In this document: piece by piece, positions 1-10,041 of the stretch
Position numbering within the stretch: the stretch's first letter is position 1
Layout of the letters: each line of letters opens with the position of its first letter
Assembly: GCA_001972305.1 (NCBI GenBank)
Contig: BDDD01000022.1
Span: forward strand, 155,590 to 219,589
From: Cephalotus follicularis
Lineage: Eukaryota > Streptophyta > Magnoliopsida > Oxalidales > Cephalotaceae
Direction: 5' to 3'
Length of the DNA stretch: 64,000 nucleotides
Position numbers and translations under genes: made by a program
The notes under the pieces: model-generated
What the model was told of the DNA's origin: nothing
The model's database searches: none
Seen by the model: only the letters and a program-made list of their open reading frames with translations

Positions 1-938
1 AAATTATGTATATATTTTTTTAGAGTGAGCAAAACTTATAAACCCAAAAAAAAGAAAAAGAAACTATATAGATTTTTCAAAGAAAACACCCTCAAATCAA
101 CAAGTCGTGAATATGGTGGGATGCTTTTCCACTTTTATACGTTCACTTTAAACGGCCTCAATGTAATAATAAAGGGAAAAGGATAGAGAGAGAAATAAAT
201 AGTCATAGTTATTTGGTTTACCAAAAAAAAAAGAAAAATAAAAAGCTAGGATTCTTTGGTTCAACTTACATAGTTACATGTGCTACACACGTCTTATGCT
301 TGACGTCTAAAGTAACATGGCGGACATTTCAATTACTACCACCGTTAGTTTCGTTAACTTTACAAAGCAGAAAATCTCTTATTAATGATATCAACAGATT
401 GCTGGTACATGCTTAACCAACATATCCACATTGACTTTGTTATATTTCATTAATCTTTCTTTCCTTTTCTCGCATGAAAAGCTCCATTTATTTAGATTCA
501 TTTGTATTGATAACAATCACACGTTGATGATCTCACGAGATGCCTTGTGCGCTTTTCACTTCACCCGAAATTCTTGTTTTTTTTTTACATAACTAATAAT
601 GAAAGATTGAATTATTTAGTTGCTAAATTATTGTTTTAAAAACTTTGTAAACTTATCACAACTTTCTAAACTTGTGACATGATTTTTTATTATTAGATGT
701 ATCCACATGTTATGTGGTATATTATGTTCATCTATGAATTTCTAGTTATTAACCTAATAACAAAAACAAAAGAAAAAAAAAAGGATTAAGAGTCAAATAA
801 TGGAAATTTAAATTTGTTATGAGCTGCAATGTTAATCAATAATAATAAGATATCATATTTCTTGGGTTGGTTCAATGTATCAATTAATTAGTTTTCATGA
901 TAATGATAATTTTTAGTGATGTTAACGGTAAGGTCAGA
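1..938. other. AT-rich intergenic DNA
   Basis: No gene is recognisable here. The stretch is AT-rich with poly-A and poly-T runs. The short open frame at 213-416 has no recognisable motif and is not called. The last five bases (tcaga, 934-938) form the left target-site duplication of the adjacent solo LTR. Confidence 0.6.
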
Positions 939-3408
939 TGTGACATCCGTGTTCTTGTACGGCCTGTGTCTGTGAGCCTACGTGGCTTTAGTCTGTCTGT
1001 TGGTCTGTTAATCTGTTTTCTGGCATTCATGATATGCATCATGGCATTATTTAAATTTTTATGATTTTATTCTGATGGTTTTCTGCATAAGAAATAAATT
1101 TGTCTTTCCGTAAATTAAATGATATTTTTCTGAAAAGACTGTTGAATTCGGAAAATAGGCCAAGTGGTATGTCCTAAATATCCAATTTCTGTCCGTATCG
1201 GTTTAATTTTGGACGAACTCAGTCCGTTTTGAGTTGAATATATATGAGAAATGCAAAAACTTTCTCATTTTGCCTTTCTCTCTCATCTCTCCCGCTCTCT
1301 CTCTCCTCTCTCCCATCTCTCTCCGGTTTCTGTCTTCTGTCATCGGCGTCAGTGCCGATCTGATGCCGGGGAAGGTACAGACGGGACCGCTAGGACGTCC
1401 CGAGCACACCGCACCCCTCCCCCGTGCCGGCAACAGCGCCGTTTGCGCCCGGCGAGCACTTCTCTCTCCGCCACTGTTTCCCGTCGTTTCTCCGTCTCCG
1501 GTGGTCGTCACGGCAAGGCGAGCCCAGATTTGGACTCCTGGCGTTGCGGCCGTTCGAACGGTACCGGCCTCGACCCGTGACGACGTCGGCAACGTCGATC
1601 GCCGGTGAAGGACAGCCGCGGTCAACGCGGCCGTTCCGGCCAGATGCGGCGGTGCCAGACCCAATGCGCCTCAGATCCGTGCTCCCCGGCCTCCAGCGCT
1701 CCATATGGGACCTCTGCGGCTGACCGGCAACGCGGGTGGCTGTCACGCGTCGGCCAGCGGCGGCGCGTGGGCCCACGCACCGGCGACCCTTCGGGGAGAA
1801 ATTTCGGATAGTTTTCCGACTCCGTTCTCCGCGGTGATGTGATCCGTTCCTGTTCCGCTGTGAGATTCCGACTCTGTGCTTTGTTCCGTCGACTTTCGAG
1901 GAGCCTGCCTTTGAGGTCGGCCATGGAGGCGACCAGTCGAGGGACTCGCTCGTCTATACTGTGAGTGGAACACTTTCTTTAACCTTTTTACTCTGAAGTA
2001 CTTTTAATGGTTTGAATGTTTCAAACGTTTTACGTTTTGCTTTCCGTATATGAATGAAACTTGAATCTGTTTCTGTTCTGAAATCTGTTTAAGTTTTAAT
2101 GTCTGAAACTTTCATTTACTGTTTTCAAATGCTCGCACGGTTATAGTCATACTATGACACTATTTTCTGCTATAGCTGTATACGATGAGGAAAATGATTC
2201 CTCTATCTGTTTAAATCTGTTTTAAATCTGTTTTGATGACTCGGATGAGTCTCTGTATTCTATATTCTGTATTCTGAAATCTGAGTTTCTGTTTTCTAAA
2301 AAATCTGTTAAATATGTTTAGATGCATGGTGATCTCGGTATTGTATTATATACATATATATCTGATGCCCATGAGAGGTACTGTCTACACGTGTATGATC
2401 TTCTGCTGATGCTTGGACACGACGGTGTCCTTGCCACTATTTTCTACTGGACGTTTAGCCCGACGGGGCCCAGGCGTCGACCTTACTTAGTAGACCCCAT
2501 GGCATCTTTATATATTTTTCTGTTTAAACTCTGTTACTATCATATATATGTATGTATGAAAATCTGAGGATTTATTCTGTTTAAAATGTCTTAAATGGTT
2601 TTATAAAGCAGATTCTGGCTTTTGTTTCTGTTTCTGAATTTTTGTTTTCAATTTATTTTATACTTTTGTTATATCTCTTCTGCAAAGATATTTATATGCG
2701 AGCAAAACTCTGCGGAGTCTTTTTGTTCCATCTCACTAGTCCTGTGGACTAACCCTCTCCTCTGTTTTCTGTTTTTAGTTCTGACAGGTTAGTCTGTTGC
2801 GCTTGGTCAGCTGTAGTCTGTTTGTCTGCTGAGGTGAGACCATATAAAGGGCATGCTACCAAAGTCAACACATGCATATTATCATTTCATTAGTATTTAA
2901 ATTTCTGCATTTCTTGTGTTTTTATAAAACTGTTTTGGTTTTTGTTTAAAAGGGTTGAACCTTATTCAAGTTTTAAGTTTTGTTAATACGGTTGAGGCAG
3001 AGCCCAACCCACTACTTATTTTCTGTTTAAATTGTGATCTGTTGAGGGCTGAGCCCATTTTATAAACTATTTCCTCCTTCGGGAGTGTGGTCTGTTGAGG
3101 GCTGAGCCCATTACAAACTGTTTTCCTCCTTCGGGAGTGTGATTTTATAAATTGTGTTTTTCTTTACAGGGGGCATAGTCCTATAAACGAATACTACATG
3201 CCCGATTTTGGTAAAATTTTAAGAGTTAGAATTATTTTCAAGTTTTTCAAGAAACTTTCCTGTTTTCTTTCCGTTTTGAAGAACTTTCTGTTTTAAAATA
3301 CTTTTTTGAAACTCTGTTCTGCTAAACCTACGATGTGAGTCTCTGTTGGAAGGTTTGGCCTCGTAGCAGGCACGACGGATTCCAGCCGGGCTGGGTCCGG
3401 GCGTGACA
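939..3408 (+). mobile_element. Solo LTR, family A copy 1 (Ty3/gypsy, probably chromovirus)
   Basis: The segment starts TGTGACATCC and ends GGGCGTGACA, so it has the TG...CA ends of an LTR. It is flanked by a perfect 5-bp target duplication, tcaga at 934-938 and 3409-3413, with no internal coding region, which fits LTR-LTR recombination. Orientation follows the TATATATG core at about 1238 and the CT-rich leader after it. The centre (about 1300-1930) is strikingly GC-rich and gives overlapping open frames on both strands that resemble no protein. The same family recurs at 18614-19979. Its block around 3000-3200 (cctccttcgggagtgtg, gggctgagccca, gggggcatagtcc) is shared in reverse with the LTR of Y at 29082-29706, which belongs to a chromovirus, so family A is probably Tekay/Del-like. 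That lineage call is an inference. Confidence 0.88.
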
Positions 3409-3413
3409 TCAGA

Positions 3414-4428
3414 AGCGTTTAAAATATTTTTAGCTTTTGAGGATAACGGCAAGGTTATCTTCAAATTTATGTCGAGCTAGTCGTCCGATTAACACTATCG
3501 ACATCAGCTTTTGTTTGACTTGGTTTTTTAGCAAGTTTTTCAGTAAGTTTTGTTATCGATAAAATCATTTGGGTGTTATTGAATTGGCATTCAACAATGA
3601 CCATCACAAATGTTACATGTTAGGAAATCTGTAGGGACATGGAAAATTGATTAAAAATAGGGTGTCAATCCGTATTAATAGATCGGATTTATGTTTTGTC
3701 AAGATATAATTGGAAATTTTAGCACTAACCCGATTTATTTATTAATTTTATCAAATATCAAATAAAAATCCAACCTATTTATAACAATGGATTACACATG
3801 TCAACCCACATAACTCATTTAGTAAATAGATCAAGTAAAATCAATTTTTGATAATTTGAATTTTAACATGTTCAAAACTTATTCAACTAAAATCCAAAAA
3901 TAAATGGTGATTGATATATGTTTTACTTTAACAAATATATAAATTACTTAATTAAAAAAATTAGTATATGTATAAAAGAAAAAAAATATTTTATGTACGA
4001 AAAAGAATGAGATATTGTTTAATAACGTTTTTGTTTTCTATTGTCATCTCGATTTTGAAAAGAAGAAAAATAAATCACATTTGGTAATATTGGTTTTGTT
4101 TTCATGCCTTGAAAACCTTTCCAAAATTTAGTTTAAAATGGGAACACAATTTTGGTGTTTCTAAATGTTTCTCTAACATAAAAATGCAAAATAACAACTC
4201 AATTGAATTTTCATTTCATCTAATAATACCCGTACAATTCACTATCATAGTTATTACAGTCGGTCTAGTGTATCTGACCGGTGAACCATAGTTGACAGTT
4301 TTTATTGATCGATGATCAGAGATTGATTGATGAGGGTCAATTATTAGACCATTTTGTCAAATAACATATTTACAACCTACTGTCATAAATATCAGACTTG
4401 GTTTAACAGGTGAACCGGGATTTATCAG
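3414..4428. other. AT-rich intergenic DNA
   Basis: No gene or transposon with clear ends is visible. Around 4258-4420 there are repeated ggtgaacc-type motifs of the kind common in plant intergenic DNA. The last five bases, atcag (4424-4428), abut element 1 and are only a weak match (3 of 5) to attgg after its other end. Confidence 0.5.
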
Positions 4429-5073
4429 TGTTGATGCAGAAATCCTTCCGTCAACAGTACCCCACGTGTAAGGGCTTGATTTGTTTAAAGGAAACGCTGG
4501 AATATGTCCGAGAAAGGGTGTTGAGTGATGGTTGTTGATCCCTGCACAGGCAAGAGAGAAAAGTAGAAGGTCCAGGAAGTTGTTCTCCTGGGGACACTTC
4601 GACGCTTAAGTTAGCAGTTGTACAGAGAGTGTTCAGGTTCTTTATGCGTTAGAAGAAATGGCTCACCTTTGTATTGATTATTGAACTGGTATTTATAGGA
4701 ACGTCTGTGATTGATGAGTGTCCAATCGGGAGTTGGCTGCCCCTAGGGAGAATGCGTCAGTGGCTCTGACATTTCCCTTGGTCTTCTCCCCCTTTGGTGT
4801 GCATAGTCGCAAGCCCATTAATGGATTGGAGGGTTGTGGTGGCTTGTTAGTCTCCTTCCTCATAATGATGTGATTGGGTGTCAGCCTATCTATGTGGCTG
4901 CGCGGGCGTGCGAGACTGGCTTCCTGGCCTGTGTGGCGTGTCAGACTGTTTGGGAGACCTTTCCCTTAATTGATGACAAGACACATAGGCCATCCTATCA
5001 TTCCCTTGGAGGACAGCTGTTGTCCTCTCCTGACACGTGTCATCAGGTTTAAAAGGAGGTTTTTCCCATATCA
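4429..5073 (-). repeat. 3' LTR of element 1
   Basis: On the minus strand it starts TGATATGGGA and ends GCATCAACA. It pairs with 15746-16390 at equal length with scattered, mostly transition differences. The polypurine tract lies immediately before it in element orientation, at about 5074-5092. Confidence 0.9.
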
Positions 5074-5092
5074 TACACCCCCCTGGTCCTGC
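5074..5092 (-). other. Polypurine tract of element 1
   Basis: The minus strand reads GGACCAGGGGGGTGTA directly before the 3' LTR. This purine-rich run is where second-strand synthesis would be primed. Element 2 has the equivalent GACCAGGGAAGCATA just before its own 3' LTR. Confidence 0.75.
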
Positions 5093-5159
5093 TTCTTTGG
5101 CCGCGGCAGAGGAGGAGGAGCAGAGTTGAAGAAACGGGGCCGGGACTGTTTCCCGGGGG

Positions 5160-6075
5160 AAGATCTCCCGCGGGTCGGCTAGCGGAACCTGCTTGGGCTG
5201 ACCAGGTGGAGGGGAGAGGCTGGGCTGAGGACCCCTCCTGGGCGGACGCGCGGAGCCTGGCTGGGCTGGCCAGGTGAAGGGAATAGGCCGGGCTGAGGAT
5301 CCCCCCTTGGCAGACATGCGGGGCCTGGCTGGGTTGGCCAGCTGAAGGGAAGAGGCCAGGTTGAGGGCCCCTCCTAGGCGGACACGCGGAGCCTAGCTGG
5401 GCTAGCCAGGTGAAGGGAAGAGGTCGGGCTGAGGACCCCTCCCGGGCGGACATGCGGAGCCTGGCTGGGCTGGTCGGGTGAAAGGAAGAGGCCGGGTTGA
5501 GGACCCCTCCCGGGTGGACATGCAGAGCCTGACTGGGCTGGCCAGGTGAAGGGAATAGGTCGGGCTGAGGATCCCCCCTGGGCGAACATGAGGGGCCTGG
5601 CTGGGTTGGCCATGTGAAGGGAAGAGGCCAGGCTGAGGACCCCTCCTGGGCCGACGCGCGGAGACTGGCTGGGCTGGCCAGGTGAAGGGAAGAGGCCGGG
5701 CTGAGGACCCCTCCCGGGCGAACATGCAGAGCCTGGCTGGGCTGGCCAGGGGAAAGGAAGAGGCCAGGCTGAGGACCCCTCCCGGGCGGACATGCGGAGC
5801 CTGGCAAGGCTGGCCAGGTGAAGGGAATAGGCCGGGATGAGGGCCCCTCCCGGGCGGAAGCGCGGAGCCTGGCTAGGCTGGCCAGGTGAAGGGAAGAGGC
5901 CAGGTTGTGGGCCCCTACTGGGCGGACGCGCGTAGCCTGGCTGGGCTGGCCAGGTGGAGGGAAGAGGCCGAGCTGAGGACCCCTCCTGGGCGGACATGCG
6001 GAGCCTGGTTGGGCTGGCCAGGTGAAGGGACTAGGCCAGGCTGAGGACCCCCCCTGGGCTGGCGTGCAGTGCCTT
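5160..6075 (-). repeat. 68-bp minisatellite in the 3' untranslated region of element 1
   Basis: A GC-rich unit recurs about 13 times with a spacing of 68-69 bp. Successive gctgagg(a/g)(c/t)cc motifs fall near 5224, 5293, 5361, 5429, 5498, 5566, 5634, 5702, 5771, 5839, 5907, 5975 and 6044. Units are imperfect. Because 68 is not a multiple of three, all three minus frames stay open for long stretches, giving Pro/Ser/Gly-rich open frames that I regard as artefacts. Tandem repeats in this part of Tat-lineage elements are a documented source of plant satellite DNA. The equivalent region of element 2 has different repeats. Confidence 0.9.
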
Positions 6076-6373
6076 GCTAGGTTCCTGTGTTGGGTGAACT
6101 AGGTCCAAGTCTAGCAAACCACCACAACCGTCAACGAGGTAGGGTGCAACAGGTGCGCCTCGAGCCACCCCTCTTCACTTAATGCTCATCATTACGCCGT
6201 AAATTTTCTTTAAACGTCTGACGCTTCGATCCCTGCGCACGTCCCTTCGAGACCTTAAATGCTTGACGTTTCGATACCTGCGTGTGTCCCTTCGTTATCC
6301 ACCCCTGAACTGACAGGGGGATCTCCACCCTTGGCGGTCCATGTGATCCACGGTCCAGATTCGCCCTGGTGGC

Positions 6374-6386
6374 CTTTAAATACCCC
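6374..6386 (+). promoter_or_regulatory. Candidate core promoter of the antisense gene in element 1
   Basis: A TTTAAATACCCC motif lies about 175 bp before the first ATG of the antisense gene, followed by a leader with AAACCCTAAG and GA-rich runs typical of plant 5' untranslated regions. Element 2 has TTTAAATTCCCCC at the matching place (minus strand near 44351). Conservation between two elements supports a function, but no transcript start is known. Confidence 0.4.
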
Positions 6387-6550
6387 TTCCTTCTCCAAGG
6401 GTTCTCTTTACGCATTCTCAAACCCTAAGAGCTGTAGAGAGAGAAAGAAAAAGCTTTTGACCTTCGAACCTTCAACCTTCATCCCCCTTCTAACGCACGA
6501 ACACATGTGAGCCCCTCTCTGCTCATCCCTTTCTTTGTATTAAGCTTCCC

Positions 6551-8760
6551 ATGACCACCCCATCCTCCTCGTTCTCTCTCTCCAACAACCCTATACCGAG
6601 AACAAAGCAAACCAAGAGATTCGTCAGGGGCCCTGAAGCAGTCGCCCGTGCATCCACGGGAGTAACGGTAGTTGTTCGCCCCCTGGATATGGAGGTGGAG
6701 ATGGGGGCCTCCGCCGCCGGGAACCCCCAACGTTGAGGCCACCGGGGCCGGAGTCCAGGTCTTCCGGGTGGACTTTGAGGAGTCCACCATGCACCCACAC
6801 AAGCTGGCACAATTGGCCAAGGAGTACGCCATCTCTGGCGGGCTGGACTTAGAGATCCCAGCAGACCCCCGGTCCACTACCGAGAGCCAGCCGGGGCATT
6901 TCGTGGTGTTCCAAGACGCCTTTGAGCACGGACTGAGGCTCCCCCTGCATCCGTTCGCTATCACCATCCTCAGGCATTACCAAATCCACCCCTCCATGCT
7001 GCAGGCTCAGTCCTGGGGGTTCATCGTGGGGTTCCTCATGAGGTTCCTGGAACCGGGGGCGGTGCCCACCATCGGATTGTTCAAGGAGTTCCATACTGTG
7101 GACCCTACCCCAAAGAAACGTGGCTTCCACTTCAAGTTGCGTGTGAGCCGCCCCAAGCTGCTGGCCGAGAACACCAAGTCAGTCAAGCGCTGGAGGTAGA
7201 AGTACTTCCTGGCCAAGAACCTCCCTAGCTTCACGCCCTACCCCTAGGCAGATTCTCTGGACATCGGGCGCCTGAACCAGAGGTCATTTCTGACCAGGGA
7301 GGAGGCAGAGGGCTTGGGGAGGCTCTCGGCCCTTGAGCCGGAAGACGTGCTGAAGGTCATGTCCGAGGACCGTCTGCGAAGGCATGGGCTGAGCATGTCT
7401 GTGGGCCGTAGGGTTAGGCTGGAGCTGGAGGCCAAGGAAGGACCTGTGGGGGCGCAGGGAGAGAGAGAGAGAGACGGTCATGGCGGAGCTGCTTCCTCCG
7501 CGGCCCCGCAGGGGGAGAGCCATACTATGCTTTCTCTTAGGGCTACTTTATTTTTATGTATGTGCTAACCCTTTCTCCTTCATCGTCTTTAACTGCTTCT
7601 TTCTTCTTCTGTGTAGGGATGGCGCGTCAGGACTTAGCTATAGACCTGCTCAGGGCTGGGCGCGAGCAGGCCCGCTCCGAGGACCCCGAGACGCAGAGGA
7701 GGGACGTAGAGCGGAGGAGGAGAGCCCTGGAGAAGTTGCGAAAGGCGGCAGAGAGGACGGCGGCCAGGCAGGCCGAGGCAAGGGCAAGGCTAGAGAAGTT
7801 GCCCCAAACCATATCCGCGGAGGCCAGGGCGGCCAGTGATGCTGAGGAGAGGGAGGTTAGGGAAGTAAGGGCGGCAGTGGCCAGGGAGGTCAGGGCCGCG
7901 GCGGCCTTGGCTCCAAAGGAAAGGGAGCCCAGGGCTGCGAGGGCCCGGGCAGCTGAGGAGGAGCGTGCCACTGAGGCCGCTCGTACTGCTGAAGCCAGGG
8001 CTGCCGAAGGGGCCGGGGCTGCCCGAGAGGTCCCAGCCGCCTCATCTAGGGAGCCCATGTCCGATGGGGAGCTTGGGCGTCCCTCCAAGAGGTCCCTCAA
8101 GATTGCTATGGTAGAGCGGGCGGCTAGGCTCGACGAGAGGGTGGAGGCTCTGAGCAGCCAGCTGGCCAAATGTTAAGAGCTCGGAGACGCCAGGGTAAGG
8201 GCCGCTGCGGAGAGGGCTGTCCTGGACTTCAAGGCCTCGGCGGAGTACCGGGACGCAATGGACCAGGCCGTGGAGCTCTACAAAGCCTCCGAGGACTTCA
8301 ACTGCGAGGTCTTGAAGAAATCCTCAGCCAATTTTCGCCGGGGGCACTACACCTGTCGGAACATGGTGGAGTGCTTTCCGGACCTCCCGCTGGAGTCATT
8401 CGTCTGTGGCCCTTCCGTAGCTGAGTTCGACTTCATTCCGGAGGACGTCGAAGAGGCCGAGGATGAGGCCTTCAGAGCCTTCAACGAGGAGCAGAGTCAA
8501 GCTCAGGGTCCCCACTAGTCTCCCAATGGTCACGACATCGTCCCCTTCGATGCATCTGCTGAGGCAGCCTTTGATGCTGAGCACCTCTCGGGGATCATTG
8601 CTGAGGAGTCCTCCCCGGCGCAGGAAGCCGGGGGCGATCCAGTTACCCCTCTCGGTCTCAGCCATGAAGACCCTCCTCCTCCTCCTCCTCCTCCCATGGA
8701 AGAAGATGTCCCTCCCCTGCCCCCGCCGATAGTGGACATACCCTCGGGGGACGAGGCCTA
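6551..8760 (+). pseudogene. Antisense accessory gene of element 1 (Tat aORF, gypsy-type transposon-protein family), decayed
   Basis: This gene runs opposite to gag-pol and converges with it. Its first half (about 6599-7520) is homologous to residues 2-315 of the gene at 41398-44114 and resembles the plant 'putative gypsy type transposon' family (I believe Pfam PF04195; not checked). The signature QIHPSMLQAQSWGF is conserved. The second half (7619-8760) is Ala/Arg/Glu-rich coiled coil, then a conserved FRRGHYTCRN-type segment and a proline/acidic tail ending IPSGDEA. Damage: the ancestral ATG has become ATA (6593-6595), with an extra base near 6716-6726 and in-frame stops at 7197, 7245, 8174 and 8516. 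A 95-bp intron is inferred at 7522-7616 with its donor mutated. The product's role is unknown; related antisense proteins in Tat elements have no established function. Confidence 0.8.
7522..7616 (+). other. Probable intron in the antisense gene, donor site lost
   Basis: The acceptor is a clear pyrimidine tract ending TGTGTAG, after which ATGGCG (7619) reads in frame. The expected donor follows GAGAGCC. Element 2 has GTATTA there, while this copy has ATACTA. Removing 7522-7616 joins the two coding blocks in frame, just as removing 43095-43186 does in element 2. Confidence 0.6.
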
Positions 8761-10041
8761 GGCTAGCTTTTCCTTTTTTGTTTTTACTTTGTAATTTTCC
8801 CTTCTCGGCATTGTAATCTTCAAGTTATCAATGAAACAGTGTGCTTTTATATCAAACTTGTATACTTTGTTTACTTGCTTTAAAAATTCATGAAGTACTT
8901 AGGAAGTATCGTACTCCCTGGCCCTGGACTCTGCTTGCAATGCGCGCGGCGCTTGGGCTCTTCCCGGGCCCGCCCGGTCCCCTTAGGGTAATTGCACGCA
9001 AACAACGTAACAATCCTGTAACTTGATAAACTTGACCACTTATGTTTCGTAGTCCTCTCAGGTCAATGAAGTATAAACAGTATAACGATCTCTGGACTTG
9101 GTCGCCCAAGCTCAGTAGTCCCCTTAGGACAACAAAGTGTGAATTGTATAATCGTCTTTAAACTTTGATCGCCCAAGCTTGGTAGTCCCCTTGGGACACC
9201 TCATTTTAAATGTGCTTAGGCAAAAAGGACTTGGCCTGTGCAGGCTCTACTATGTCCGTAGACTAGGCGTCTGGTCTGCCCGGACAAGTTCCTATGGGTT
9301 TGCCGCACAGGTCATCGTTTGGCCCAGCAAGTCACGAGCCAGGTCGTCTGAGCTCGCAGTCCACGTAGGGACACTTGTGATAAAGTGATCAGTACGACGA
9401 ACTTGATCGTTGTGAGTTCCCATGGGTTCGCCTCTCAAGACACGACTTCAGGTCCGGTCGAACAAGTTCCTGTGGGATTGCCGACCGGAGGGCGCTCCTT
9501 GGGGAGTCTTATATCTTCCTTGGAAGTCTTCACGTGCTCCCCCGAGGGAGGCTTTTTTGTTGGGTACTCCGCTGGGGAGCTTGAGTCAACCAACCATGAG
9601 CTGAGGCCTGGCTGAGCCCTCGGGCGCCGGTGCCAGGAATGCGGGCTTTATAGGAGAGTGATAGGTTTGGCCTAGTTTTGCCCATGCTCCCGAGCTCAGA
9701 CCAGCCTAGCCCCTGGAGGGGCTTTGTCTGGTGCACCTCGGTGGAACCCTTGCCTACGTAACCGGGATGAAATGACGCCTCCTTAGAATTGGTTGAGCAT
9801 TTGGGGGAAGCTGGGGTAATTCCTCCTGCTTAGCGTTGTTAGGCCTGCCCCTTGGGGGTCTTTTTGGTGCTTCCCAGGTGGGGAGGCTTTGTTTGGTCGG
9901 CGGCTGTTCAGAGGTTTAAGGACATGAACATTGGACCTCTGGCCCCTTGCAAACTTGGAACTATAGTCTTGAATACAATTTTTGAAGGAATAGTTGAAGA
10001 AAAAGTCTGCTTTATTCCCTGAGTTCGTATACATTTAACAA
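8761..10041. other. Spacer between the antisense gene and pol in element 1
   Basis: No coding sequence is supported. The AATGAAAC-rich stretch at 8780-8850 probably ends the antisense transcript. A degenerate unit containing (a/g)gtagtccyc repeats near 9049, 9115 and 9182 with 66-67 bp spacing, close to the period of the minisatellite at 5160-6075. Both converging genes presumably end in this spacer. Confidence 0.5.

Noticed and set aside
1203-1924. Several overlapping open frames on both strands in the GC-rich centre of solo LTR A copy 1
   Set aside because: GC-rich DNA has few stops by chance. The frames overlap each other on opposite strands, have no recognisable motifs and are absent from copy 2 of the same family.
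5049-5997. Long Pro/Ser/Gly-rich open frames in three minus-strand phases
   Set aside because: They are the by-product of a 68-bp tandem repeat read in all phases and lie in the 3' untranslated region of element 1.
5160-6075. Possible CRISPR array from regularly spaced repeats
   Set aside because: Units are contiguous with no unique spacers, and the sequence is plant retrotransposon DNA.
9179-9615. Open frames on the plus strand between the antisense gene and pol of element 1
   Set aside because: They fall in degenerate tandem repeats and have no counterpart in element 2.
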